A stretch of DNA of 64,000 bases from Kribbella soli (GCF_004331345.1 NZ_SJJZ01000002.1:558001-622000); one strand, 5' to 3'. Shown: positions 17,484 to 28,695, counted from the stretch's first letter. Program-made: numbers and translations. The notes: generated by a model not told the origin, from the sequence alone.

Positions 17484-20400
17484 TGCCGCTCCCCTGGTCC
17501 GGTCCGTCCGTGACATCTACCGGCCCGCTGTGGTCACGGACGCGCACATGCCAAATCCGGTCCGCTTCGTCGAAGTACTTCTCGTACGGATAGAACTCGG
17601 TGTGCGGCGGGTGGATCACTTCGTCGATGCGGCCCGGGCGGTCCAGGAACGACATGTCCTTGCCGTGCTGCGCATCGATGTGCACCACGACCCGGCCGGC
17701 CGAGTACTTGCTGCCACTGAACTCTTCGGCATCAGCCTCACTCTTCGCCGAGTGCTGGAACGCGGGTTCCCGCACCGAACCACCGGGTTCGTACCGGCTC
17801 AGGAACGCCTCGCGGTCCGCCGCCGTGTCGAAGGTGATGCCGCGGTGGATCTCGCCCTGGTAGTCGGGCAGCTTGTTCATCGCCGACGTCGCGACCCGGA
17901 CGAGCGGCTTCTGCTCGACAGTCGAATCGCCGGAACGGAAGCGCTGGTTGATGTCCTGGTGGTCTATCCCCAGCATCTTCTCCATCGCCGTGAGATCGGC
18001 GTCCGACAGCTCGTCGATCACGTCTCCGAGCTGCCGCCGACCGCCCTCGCGATGCTGGGACATCCGCGGGTTCTCGCTCTTCAACGTCGCGTTGAACGCC
18101 TCCTCCTCCCGGGGCGACGCCCGGAACGAGCGGTCGGCCAACTCCGACGACGGCCACTCGGGAGCAGCCGGACGGCGGACCGGCTCAGCTCGGCCGTGGA
18201 CCGGCTCAGCGTGCGGTGACGGTGACGGCGTCGGCGTCGGCGTCGGCGTCGGGTCCGGCGTCGGGTCGGGTGACGGCGTCCGGTGCGGCTGAGCCGACGG
18301 CGCATCGGGGACCACCGGGCGTGGATCCGGCGATGCCGTCTCCGGGGGTCGGGCGGACGGCGGGACCAGCTCTGTCAGGTCGTCCCATTCGCTGCGACCG
18401 GCGTCTTCCGCGTCCGGCGTACGCGACTCCGGGGTGTTCGGATCGTGCGGGTCCGGCACGTGGGGCTGGTCGCCGAGAGGGGTCTGCGGACGCAGGAACT
18501 GCAACTGCGAACCCGGCAGCATGTCCGGACTCCTCGGGACGCCCTCCCACCGTCCGCCCGGCTCCCGGATCGCGAACTGCATGGAGTTGATGTCGATCGG
18601 GTCCCCGGAACGCAGGTCCCGGTACGGATTGTTCGGGCGCGGATCCGTACTGCCGTCCGGGAACGCGTCAACGAGCCTGCCGCCAGGGGGCTGCGTGTCG
18701 AGGAACTTGACCTTGCCCCGCTCGTCGACGAACGCGTTGAAGACGTGGCCTCCGCCCGGAACGCGCGGATTACCGGACTCCCAGGTCACGAAGACATTCG
18801 CGTGGGTGCCTGGCTTCCTGCCGGCCAATGCGTCGCACAGCGTCCGGTAGGCGCCATCGGTGAACTCGGCCGGAGTGCGCGCTCCGTTCGGCGCCGCCAG
18901 CTTGTGCTCCGGCTTGAAGTCCGCCAGATCCATCCACTCGAGCGAGCCTTCCGGGTTCTCGCCGGCCTTGAACGTGTTCCCGGCAGCGAGCCGCGGGCGG
19001 CCACCGTTCAGGATGTCGGCGGCGTTGCGCCCCGTCTCCGGGCAGTTCATCAGGTAATGCCTGCTCTTCCCGGCGTCCGGGTTGACCAGGCCCTTCCAGG
19101 CATTCACGTTGCGCAAGGGCGCATTCCCGACCGCCTCGGTCAAGGCACCCCAGCGCGGATCGCGCACGTCCGGCGGGAGGTGCGAAAACGGGTCGACTTC
19201 CGGTCGGGGCTTGCCTGGTTCCGGACGCAGGTACTCCGGTTTCACCTTGTCCAACTCGACCTGCCGACGCAGCGGGTTGTCCCACTTCGGGTCGTTCGCA
19301 GCGTCGTACGGCGTGTGCCGCGGCGCCGCCGGCCGCGGCGGCCCGAACGGATGCTGCTGCACCGGCCCGAACGGCCGCACCGGCTCCTGGTACGGCGTCC
19401 TCGTGGATCCGGCCGGGTTGTTCTGGGTCCGGTGCGGCGCATCAACATGCCCCGGCACAACCGGTTCCCCGGTCCGCCCAGCCGGCACCTCACCCCCATA
19501 CCCACCACCTGCCTTCCCCTCGGTCGTGCGCGTGGACTCGGGTGTGCGCGTGGACTCGGGTGTGCGCGTGGACTCGGGTGTACGCGTGGACTCCGGCGTG
19601 CGGGTCGACTCAGGTGTACGGGTCGACTCAGGTGTGCGCGTGGACTCAGGCGTCCGCGTCGACTCAGGCGTCCGGGGTCGGGCAGGTTCGGGCGTGCGCG
19701 TGGACTCGGGCGTACGCGTCGACTCCGGCGTCCGGGTGGACTCCGGCGTACGCGTCGACTCCGGCGTCCGCGTCGAGTCGGGCGTGCGCGTGGACTCGGG
19801 CGTCCGGGTGGACTCCGGCGTCCGGGTGGACTCCGGCGTCCGCGTCGACTCCGGCGTCCGCGTCGACTCCGGCGTCCGCGTCGACTCCGGCGTCCGCGTC
19901 GACTCCGGCGTCCGCGTCGACTCCGGCGTCCGCGTCGACTCCGGGGTGTGGGTGGTTGGGGTTGGTGTGCGGGGGTCGGGGATGGTGGTGCGGTCGGCGG
20001 GCGTGGTGGTCGGCGGGTCGGTGTGGGTGACCGGGGTCGTCGTACCAGGGTTGCTCGGGGATTCTGCTGTTGACGGGGTGTCGACGTTCGATCTGTCGGT
20101 GTTGCTGGGTACGTCGACTCCTTCCGTGTTGGCCGGACGCACCGGCGCGTCCGGACCGGCCGGGGTGTGCGTGAAGTCCGAACCATCCGGCGACGGCACC
20201 TCGACGTCCACCCGAGGGGTGCCCTCCAGCTTGAATCCGTCGCCGAAGACCGGGATCTTCGACAACCCGTTGACCACGTCGGCGACCGTCGGAATCTTCG
20301 TCACCGTGCGGAGAACACCGTCGTGCAGAGCGATCCGCGTGTTCTGAGCGATCTCGGCGACCCTGGAAACCCGTGCCACCGTCGTGCTCATCGCACCGAA

Positions 20401-21471
20401 CCGCCCTGCGATCGCCGCAGTCCTGACAGCACCGGCCGCACCACCGCTCGCCACGACCGACACCACGTTGGCGAGCGTGATCCCGAACGCCTTGCCCGGG
20501 TTCTCCTTCCACTCGTCCCAGGCCACGAAGCTCTTGCCGATGCCCTCGGCCAGGTCCAGGCCCGACTCGGTCCACTCCTTCATGTCTTCGGTCCGTTCCA
20601 CGCCGAAGACGGTCTCCTGGACCCACTCCGAGAACTGGATCGGAGCGGTCGCGACCTGCGCCGCGACGAAGCCCAGCCCGACCCACGCGTTACCCGCGTC
20701 CTCCCATTTCGGTATGTCGTAGTTGAGCGTGTCCTTCGCCCACTCCCGCAGTCCGTCGATCTCACCGAGCAACGGCAGCACCGGTACCAGAGTCAGAATG
20801 CTCTCGAGCGTCTCGCCGGCGACCGTGAGTACGCCGAGTACGACGTTCCCCGGAAACTCGAGCGTGTCCCGCCACCACGGCTTGTCCAGGTTCTCGGTGG
20901 TCCCCCATGGCGGCTCTTCCGATATCTGCTCGTCCTCAGCATCCGGCGGGTCCTCGCCGTCGCGTACGCCGGTCTCCGGATCCCACGTCTTGCCGCCGTG
21001 CAGCTTGACGATCTCGTTGGCAGCGGTGAAGCACAGCTCGGGGAGCCGGTCCGTCATGATCACCTCGACCATGCCGACGAGCATGTTCATCTCGTCGACC
21101 ATGGCCTGATCGCTCTGCCAGTCCGGGTCGGCGTCCTTGCGACCCTGCCAGTCGTAGGCGCTGTCCCGGAGGCTCTCGAGCATCCCCAACCAGCCACGCG
21201 CCTCGTCGGCGAGTGTGGTCAGGTGCGTCGCCATCGCCGGCAGGCTCGGACCGAACTCGGTGAGATTGGTCTGGATGTTCACCGTCGAGCTGACCAGCAG
21301 CTCGCGCTCCGGAGCCTCGTAGACCTCGTTCAGCCCCTGGAACGTGTTGTGGATGCTGTTGCCCAGATCGCTGAAGTGGCCTCCCAAACCGCTCAGCTCC
21401 GCGACGTTCTCGTCGAGCGCCGCGACGACCGCGGCCACTTCCTCGACCGGGATGCCCTCGGGTTTGATCAT
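17473..21471 (-). CDS. T7SS-linked polymorphic toxin with papain-fold and ADP-ribosyltransferase-like domains
   Basis: A 1332-residue effector-like protein. Residues 1-190 are helical, like LXG/WXG export domains. About 200-440 is a hydrophobic, Gly-rich pre-toxin region. Residues 509-648 are hexapeptide repeats. About 780-960 is a papain-fold toxin (Tox-PL/deamidase-like) domain with Cys810 (MNCPETG), His909 (GGHVFNAF) and Asp925 (KFLDTQ). A Pro-rich linker leads to an ADP-ribosyltransferase-like domain at about 1130-1320: Arg1210 (IHRGITF), a Ser-containing strand (FQHSAKS) and Glu1284 (EVIHPP). The residue two before Glu1284 is Ile, not Glu/Gln. Start MIKPEG at 21471 overlaps the upstream gene (ATGA). 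The gene lies inside the core T7SS operon. Target and immunity are unknown; domain calls are by motif, not by search. Confidence 0.8.
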   Translation of the reverse strand: MIKPEGIPVEEVAAVVAALDENVAELSGLGGHFSDLGNSIHNTFQGLNEVYEAPERELLVSSTVNIQTNLTEFGPSLPAMATHLTTLADEARGWLGMLESLRDSAYDWQGRKDADPDWQSDQAMVDEMNMLVGMVEVIMTDRLPELCFTAANEIVKLHGGKTWDPETGVRDGEDPPDAEDEQISEEPPWGTTENLDKPWWRDTLEFPGNVVLGVLTVAGETLESILTLVPVLPLLGEIDGLREWAKDTLNYDIPKWEDAGNAWVGLGFVAAQVATAPIQFSEWVQETVFGVERTEDMKEWTESGLDLAEGIGKSFVAWDEWKENPGKAFGITLANVVSVVASGGAAGAVRTAAIAGRFGAMSTTVARVSRVAEIAQNTRIALHDGVLRTVTKIPTVADVVNGLSKIPVFGDGFKLEGTPRVDVEVPSPDGSDFTHTPAGPDAPVRPANTEGVDVPSNTDRSNVDTPSTAESPSNPGTTTPVTHTDPPTTTPADRTTIPDPRTPTPTTHTPESTRTPESTRTPESTRTPESTRTPESTRTPESTRTPESTRTPESTRTPESTRTPDSTRTPESTRTPESTRTPESTRTPESTRTPEPARPRTPESTRTPESTRTPESTRTPESTRTPESTRTPESTRTPESTRTPESTRTTEGKAGGGYGGEVPAGRTGEPVVPGHVDAPHRTQNNPAGSTRTPYQEPVRPFGPVQQHPFGPPRPAAPRHTPYDAANDPKWDNPLRRQVELDKVKPEYLRPEPGKPRPEVDPFSHLPPDVRDPRWGALTEAVGNAPLRNVNAWKGLVNPDAGKSRHYLMNCPETGRNAADILNGGRPRLAAGNTFKAGENPEGSLEWMDLADFKPEHKLAAPNGARTPAEFTDGAYRTLCDALAGRKPGTHANVFVTWESGNPRVPGGGHVFNAFVDERGKVKFLDTQPPGGRLVDAFPDGSTDPRPNNPYRDLRSGDPIDINSMQFAIREPGGRWEGVPRSPDMLPGSQLQFLRPQTPLGDQPHVPDPHDPNTPESRTPDAEDAGRSEWDDLTELVPPSARPPETASPDPRPVVPDAPSAQPHRTPSPDPTPDPTPTPTPTPSPSPHAEPVHGRAEPVRRPAAPEWPSSELADRSFRASPREEEAFNATLKSENPRMSQHREGGRRQLGDVIDELSDADLTAMEKMLGIDHQDINQRFRSGDSTVEQKPLVRVATSAMNKLPDYQGEIHRGITFDTAADREAFLSRYEPGGSVREPAFQHSAKSEADAEEFSGSKYSAGRVVVHIDAQHGKDMSFLDRPGRIDEVIHPPHTEFYPYEKYFDEADRIWHVRVRDHSGPVDVTDGPDQGSGSVR
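19528..19947 (-). repeat. In-frame 18-bp tandem repeats encoding TPESTR hexapeptides
   Basis: Exactly 420 bp (140 codons) within the effector gene: 14 hexapeptides, an 8-residue TPEPARPR interruption, then 8 more. Of the 22 hexapeptides 21 read TPESTR and one TPDSTR. Codons vary between copies (GTC/GTG/GTA and GGG/GGC/GGT on the plus strand), and most end in near-identical runs toward 19800-19940, as expected from recent slippage or recombination. The segment would be an extended, charged spacer between the export region and the toxin domains. Confidence 0.95.
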
Positions 21472-21752
21472 GCCGGTTCGGTCCTCGCTCGGGCCGCCGC
21501 GATCGCAGTGGCAACCGTCTCCTCGCTCGGCGCGAACGAACTGATGCCGTGATCCGCCACCAGGAACATCAGATTGGCGTACCCCGGCGGAACGAACAGT
21601 AGGCACTCCTCCACCTGGTACGCCGTCCAGTCCGCCAACTGCTCCGGTGTCGCACCGAGCTCACGCTCCGATGCCTGGGCAGTCAGCCACTCGGCGAGGC
21701 GCTCCCTGCCCGCCCGGGCGACCCCGTCCGGTACCGCCGTCTGGCCGGTCAT
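21468..21752 (-). CDS. Small protein coupled to the T7SS effector
   Basis: A 94-residue protein with ATGA overlaps on both sides (start 21752, stop at 21468). It is rich in helices (RAGRERLAEWLTAQASEREL; TPEQLADWTAYQVEECLLF) and ends in an Ala/Arg helix. No signal or membrane span. Being directly upstream of the effector gene and tightly coupled to it, it could be an export chaperone or adaptor, or an immunity protein. I recognise no family. Confidence 0.65.
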   Translation of the reverse strand: MTGQTAVPDGVARAGRERLAEWLTAQASERELGATPEQLADWTAYQVEECLLFVPPGYANLMFLVADHGISSFAPSEETVATAIAAARARTEPA

Positions 21753-22123
21753 ACCGCGGTGTCCCCGCCGTTCGGGTCCGTCACCGTGGACCCGGGAAGC
21801 TCGGGGATGTATCCGATGGAGGCCTGGTACTGGGCGTTCATCGCCATCTCTTCGTGCCCGTCCACGTAGGCCTGAAGAGCGTTCTGCAGTCCGGTCAGCG
21901 AGGCACCGACCTGCGTCGCCGCCGCGTTCAGGGTCGGCGCCCAGTGTTCGGAGTACTCGCCGACGGCCGTCGCCACCAGTGCGAAGATGTCGTAGTTCAG
22001 CCCCTCCATGATCGCCGCCAGGCTCTCGCCGTAATCCGTCGCGAGCTTGTTGAACGGCGCCGCCGCATTTGCCGTGCGCATGAGGACCAGGCCCGAGCCC
22101 TCGAGGTCGATGTTCCAATCCAC
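21749..22123 (-). CDS. WXG100-like/DUF6507-type small helical protein
   Basis: A 124-residue, GTG-initiated protein (GTG at 22123, AGGAG upstream) starting VDWNIDLEGSG. Its first 90 residues form two predicted long helices (VLMRTANAAAPFNKLATDYGESLAAIMEG; WAPTLNAAATQVGASLTGLQNALQ...), the size and shape of ESX substrates, and the opening resembles DUF6507 proteins of actinobacterial T7SS loci. A C-terminal tail ends DPNGGDTAV. It overlaps the next gene by four bases. Likely a secreted partner or targeting factor of the large effector. Confidence 0.7.
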   Translation of the reverse strand: MDWNIDLEGSGLVLMRTANAAAPFNKLATDYGESLAAIMEGLNYDIFALVATAVGEYSEHWAPTLNAAATQVGASLTGLQNALQAYVDGHEEMAMNAQYQASIGYIPELPGSTVTDPNGGDTAV

Positions 22124-22146
22124 TGCTGCTCCTCAGGTCTGCCGGT

Positions 22147-22452
22147 TCAGCCGCTGATGCCGTCGACGGCGGCCGACGCCTTCCGCAGCGTCGCGGCCGC
22201 GGTGGCGTCGTTCTGCACCAGCGTCTCCTTCAGCGAGGCGATGATCGCCAGGGTCGCGTCGGCCGCGGTGTTGAACTTGTCCTCGACGGCGCGGTAGCTC
22301 TCGGTCACGCCACTCGCCGAAGCGTCCGACAGCGCGCCCTCGACGTTCTGGCGGTGAGCTTCGATCAGGCCGGAGATCCGCCCGGAGAGGTTGTTGATGG
22401 TCGTTTGAACCTCGCTGGAGGCAGCGGTGTCGTAGCTGTTGCGGTTCGCCAT
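22147..22452 (-). CDS. ESAT-6-like (WXG100 superfamily) T7SS substrate
   Basis: A 101-residue helical-hairpin protein (SSEVQTTINNLSGRISGLIE... turn SGVTESYRAVEDKFNTAADATLAII), matching the actinobacterial pore-forming ESAT-6 family that lacks a strict WXG turn. Residues SYRAVEDKF occupy the place of the usual turn/secretion motif. Second gene of the operon, 14 bases after its ESX partner; the two probably form the secreted heterodimer that engages EccC. Confidence 0.85.
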   Translation of the reverse strand: MANRNSYDTAASSEVQTTINNLSGRISGLIEAHRQNVEGALSDASASGVTESYRAVEDKFNTAADATLAIIASLKETLVQNDATAAATLRKASAAVDGISG

Positions 22453-22466
22453 CGTCGGATCCTCTC

Positions 22467-22805
22467 TCAGCGCTTTCCGAACCTGGCGCCGGTGAAGTCG
22501 GCGGCGCCCTGGTTCTTCTTGGCGGTGTCAGCCATCTCGGTGTCACCGGTGCGGAAGGCGGCATCCATGCCGGCCTGGCCCTCGGTGATCGCCGCGAGTC
22601 CTGCGTTCAGGTCGGCCGCGATGCTGTCGACATTGGATTTGAAGGAGTCGAACGTCGCCTTGCCGGAGCCGTTCATCTTTCCTTCCAGCGGTTCCGCCGC
22701 CGCGACCAGTTGCTTGACGAGCCCACCCAGGTCTTCGGTTCCCGTCGAGGTCTTCTTCACCAACTGGCCCAGGGTGTCCTGGCCCATGTCCCATCGTCCG
22801 GTCAC
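22467..22805 (-). CDS. ESX partner protein, first gene of the T7SS operon
   Basis: A 112-residue helical protein. I choose GTG at 22805 (VTGRWDMGQDTL), which has GAAGGAGAG just upstream; a longer frame lacks such a site. Two long amphipathic helices (DTLGQLVKKTSTGTEDLGG; FDSFKSNVDSIAADLNAGLA) separated by a Gly/Ser turn, and a C-terminal AADFTGARFGKR, match the small proteins paired with the pore-forming ESAT-6 family. It opens the minus-strand T7SS operon; the promoter should lie in the 164 bases shared with the divergent gene at 22970. Confidence 0.82.
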   Translation of the reverse strand: MTGRWDMGQDTLGQLVKKTSTGTEDLGGLVKQLVAAAEPLEGKMNGSGKATFDSFKSNVDSIAADLNAGLAAITEGQAGMDAAFRTGDTEMADTAKKNQGAADFTGARFGKR

Positions 22806-22969
22806 GTTCTCTCCTTCGCACGGCGACGCTTCGACCCCGAGTTCACCAGGCCGTGCTTTCCATCCGCTTACTGTTCGCTTTCTGGTCCGTGCGGTGCGGG
22901 CCACCAGGGGCTGCTGGTCCGCGTCGACCCCGCACGCGGCACACTTTGGAGGGTGGGAGAGGCCTGGAG

Positions 22970-23866
22970 ATGACTGGTACGACGAATGATTCGACGGTTC
23001 TGAAGGCGATCGCGGACCTGGCGCCGATGTGGATGCCCGGGTGCGTCGTCGACACCGCCGAACGTACGGTCGAGGTCGGCTGGGGCCGCGGCTCGCTGCA
23101 GATGTCGGCCGTGGTCGGTCTCGGCGAGATCATCGAACGGTGCCGTCAGCTCCCCCAGCAACTGTGGGCCGAGCAGATCGAGGCGTGGCTGCGCGCGGTC
23201 GTCGCGGAGGGCGAGCTGGCCACGGAGGAACATCGGTTCGGCGACGTCGCGGTCCGCCAGCGCGCGATGCTGCTGCAGCGCGGCTGGTCGGCGCGAACCT
23301 CCGGTCCGGTGGCGGACGCGTTGATCCCGTTCGGTGACCATTTCGAGGTCGTGGTGTTCGTCGGCACCGGTGCGGACTTCCGCCGGCTGACCGTCGTACG
23401 GCGCTCCATGCTGGGGCTCGGCGATCCCGACGTACCGTCGCCGGTGCAGTTGACGCTGGAGCACATCTCGGACCTGCGGCCGGTCGAGCACGACGGCTTC
23501 TCGGTGCTCGCCAGGGACGACGATCCGCTCGTGTCGATGGCGATCGTGGACCGCGAGAAGTTGTTGCCCCAGGCCTCCATCGGTCTGGGCGTGCTGGTCG
23601 GCGTGCCGAGGTTGAGCACTGTCGCGTTCTGCGCCGCCGATGCGGGGCAGCAGGCCGCGGACCGGTTGGCGCAGTACGTCGCCGACACCTATCGCGATGC
23701 GCCGGACCAGTGCAGCCCCGACCTGTACTGGTTGCAGGGCGACCGCATGGTTCAGGTGCCGGTCACGCTCGCGAAGCCGCCGGCAGTCATGTTGCCGGCG
23801 GCGTTGCTGCCGTCACCGCGTCGCACCTGGGTCCGGCACCTCTGGCAGCAACTCTTCCGCCGCTGA
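22970..23866 (+). CDS. Hypothetical protein divergent from the T7SS operon (faint DUF1444-like pattern)
   Basis: A 298-residue soluble protein starting at ATG 22970 behind GGAGGG...CCTGGAG. No signal or membrane helices. The central part alternates strands and helices (FEVVVFVGTGADFRRLTV; DPLVSMAIVDREKLLPQ; GLGVLVGVPRLSTVAFCA) and ends with a basic WVRHLWQQLFRR. The pattern faintly recalls DUF1444 (YtpQ) proteins; this is weak. It shares its upstream region with the T7SS operon and may be co-regulated with it. Function unknown; it converges directly on uvrA. Confidence 0.65.
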   Translation: MTGTTNDSTVLKAIADLAPMWMPGCVVDTAERTVEVGWGRGSLQMSAVVGLGEIIERCRQLPQQLWAEQIEAWLRAVVAEGELATEEHRFGDVAVRQRAMLLQRGWSARTSGPVADALIPFGDHFEVVVFVGTGADFRRLTVVRRSMLGLGDPDVPSPVQLTLEHISDLRPVEHDGFSVLARDDDPLVSMAIVDREKLLPQASIGLGVLVGVPRLSTVAFCAADAGQQAADRLAQYVADTYRDAPDQCSPDLYWLQGDRMVQVPVTLAKPPAVMLPAALLPSPRRTWVRHLWQQLFRR

Positions 23867-23874
23867 GTCGCCGG

Positions 23875-26910
<3,036 letters not shown>

Positions 26911-27021
26911 AAGCTCTACTCTCAGCCGTTCTCGAGGGGTTCCAGGTGGTTCTCCGACTTGCCCGGTCATGCTAACGAGGCCCACCGACAAAAACTTCCG
27001 CCGCCGGATCCGGAGGCCGTT

Positions 27022-27037
27022 TCGAAAGTATATTCGA
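27022..27037. promoter_or_regulatory. Degenerate LexA/SOS-box-like palindrome upstream of uvrA
   Basis: TCGAAAGTATATTCGA, 112 bases before the uvrA start, has the TCGAA half-sites and spacing of the actinobacterial SOS box (TCGAAC-N4-GTTCGA), but differs at one core base in each half. It lies in an A/T-rich patch between divergent uvrA and the MBL gene. SOS control of uvrA is well known elsewhere; here it is only suggested. Confidence 0.35.
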
Positions 27038-27113
27038 TCGCCGAGGGTGGTCGCTGCGCCGGTGGTCCGGAGGTGCGAGGATCGGCGTGTCACCGAGATC
27101 AGGGAGAGGCAAC

Positions 27114-27773
27114 ATGCCGGAGTACCACGGGAACGTGAAGGTCGGCGGGGCAGCGCAGACCCACGAGTTGGCCCACTTGATGATCACCAAGGTCGCGGTC
27201 GGGCCGATGGACAACAACGCGTACCTGCTGCGCTGCCGGCAGACCGACGAGCAGGTGCTGATCGACGCCGCGAACGAAGCGGACACGCTGCTCCGGCTGA
27301 TCGGTGACGGCGGCCTCGCGCGGGTGATCACCACGCACCGCCACCAGGACCACTGGGAGGCGCTGGCCGCCGTCGTCGCCCGCACCGGCGCCACCACGGT
27401 CGCCGGCCGGTACGACGCCGAGGGCATCCCGGTCCCCACCGACCAGCTCGTCGACGACGGGGACCACATCGCCGTCGGTCAATGCAGCCTCCGCGTCATC
27501 CACCTCGTCGGCCACACGCCCGGCTCGATCGCACTGGTGTACGACGACCCCGACGGCGCACCGCACCTGTTCACCGGCGACTCGCTGTTCCCCGGCGGCG
27601 TCGGCAACACCCAGGGTGACGCCGAGCGCTTCACCTCGCTCCTGAACGACGTCGAGACCAAACTCTTCGGCGACCTCCCCGACGAGACCTGGGTCTACCC
27701 CGGCCACGGCTCCGACACCACCCTCGGCACCGAGCGCCCCAACGTCCCTGTGTGGCGCGAACGCGGATGGTAG
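27114..27773 (+). CDS. MBL-fold metallo-hydrolase (glyoxalase II-like)
   Basis: A 219-residue enzyme of the metallo-beta-lactamase fold. Metal ligands are visible: THRHQDHW (HxHxDH), His in [11 protein letters not shown], Asp in LFTGDSLF, and His in YPGHGSDT. It starts at ATG 27114 behind AGGGAGAGG. Family members hydrolyse thioesters such as S-lactoylglutathione or its mycothiol counterpart; substrate is not shown. Neighbourhood with uvrA is common in actinobacteria. The stop overlaps the next small gene by seven bases. Confidence 0.9.
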   Translation: MPEYHGNVKVGGAAQTHELAHLMITKVAVGPMDNNAYLLRCRQTDEQVLIDAANEADTLLRLIGDGGLARVITTHRHQDHWEALAAVVARTGATTVAGRYDAEGIPVPTDQLVDDGDHIAVGQCSLRVIHLVGHTPGSIALVYDDPDGAPHLFTGDSLFPGGVGNTQGDAERFTSLLNDVETKLFGDLPDETWVYPGHGSDTTLGTERPNVPVWRERGW

Positions 27774-28039
27774 TCGGACGCGACCAACGTCGAGAGGCAC
27801 GCCGGGCGCGCTTCCAGCAAGAGTTCGGTCGCAACGCGACGGTGGCGCTCGAACTGATAGAACTCACCGAGCTCGCCTGGCACGACTGCTACAACGAGCC
27901 GACGTTCTCCGACGAGATCCTCGACGACCTGCTCCTGGTTGCGGGTGGAAGCATCCAGAATCTGGTGCATGGCGCCTGGCTCGCGGTCACCGACTGGCGG
28001 GACCTGCGCGTCGCCGCGAACGAGCTCCGATCACCCTGA
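27767..28039 (+). CDS. Hypothetical 90-residue protein downstream of the MBL hydrolase
   Basis: A small acidic protein starting at ATG 27767, overlapping the MBL gene's stop (ATGGTAG), with a basic first segment (RDQRREARRARFQQEF) and a helical remainder (LIELTELAWHDCYNEPTFSDEILDDLLLV). No family recognised. The overlap suggests co-translation with the hydrolase. It converges with the TPR gene, sharing nine bases. Confidence 0.6.
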   Translation: MVVGRDQRREARRARFQQEFGRNATVALELIELTELAWHDCYNEPTFSDEILDDLLLVAGGSIQNLVHGAWLAVTDWRDLRVAANELRSP

Positions 28040-28672
28040 GATGCGTGAGCGGGCGCCCTCGATCTGGTCGATGATCGGCACCGCGCCGACCGAGGCCGCC
28101 AGTTCGGCGGCCTCGTCGGCCAGCCGCCGAGCATCCTCGGGACGGTCCTGGGCGATTGCCAGGTAGACGAGGCCGACGAGGTTTGCTGCGACGCCCGGAG
28201 TGAAGTTGAGGGTACGGCGGAGTGCTGTGGACTCCTCCAACAGCTCGCGGGCCTCGACGTAGTCGCCCGCCATGTGGGCGGCGATGCCCAGGTGGCGGAG
28301 GGCGTAGGACAGGGTGAGTTGGTCGCCGGTCTTGCGGGACAGGTCGGCGGCGTTGGTAAGAAAGGGGACGGCCGTCGGGTTGTCGTCGCGGACGACCTGG
28401 TGGAAGCAGCCGATCCAGAACTGGGCCTCGGCCTCGCCGCGCTCGTCGCCGACGCCGCGGAACAGGTCCGCCGCGCGCTCGAAGTACGCCAGCTCGTCCG
28501 GCGGCTCGACGCGCGACTCGAGGAAGCGGCAGTGCAGGATCCGCCCACGTTGCAGGAGCAGCCGCGCCTCGACCGCGTCCAGCGCGCGGTCCGCGTCGGG
28601 CAGACCGTCGTACTCGCCGTTGAAGACCGCCCGCTCGTACAGTTCGTCGACCTGCCGCATGAGTTCGTCCAC
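28031..28672 (-). CDS. Tetratricopeptide-repeat protein
   Basis: A 213-residue soluble protein built of helical repeats with TPR-type spacing (AEAQFWIGCFHQVV...; ALRHLGIAAHMAGDYVEARELLEES; LVGLVYLAIAQDRPEDARRLADEA). Such proteins mediate protein contacts; the partner is unknown. The start may be GTG 28672 (AGGATC upstream) or ATG 28660. It is divergent from the GNAT gene 24 bases away. Confidence 0.72.
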   Translation of the reverse strand: MDELMRQVDELYERAVFNGEYDGLPDADRALDAVEARLLLQRGRILHCRFLESRVEPPDELAYFERAADLFRGVGDERGEAEAQFWIGCFHQVVRDDNPTAVPFLTNAADLSRKTGDQLTLSYALRHLGIAAHMAGDYVEARELLEESTALRRTLNFTPGVAANLVGLVYLAIAQDRPEDARRLADEAAELAASVGAVPIIDQIEGARSRISG

Positions 28673-28695
28673 GCGGCCGATCCTAGGATGCCTGC

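Noticed and set aside
19528..19947. Possible CRISPR array
   Set aside because: The 18-bp units are directly adjacent without spacers and stay in frame inside a coding sequence.
19082..20347. Long plus-strand open frames across the repeat region, encoding Val-Arg-Val-Asp-Ser-Gly repeats
   Set aside because: They are the antisense reading of the TPESTR array; the minus-strand frame has start, coupling and recognisable domains.
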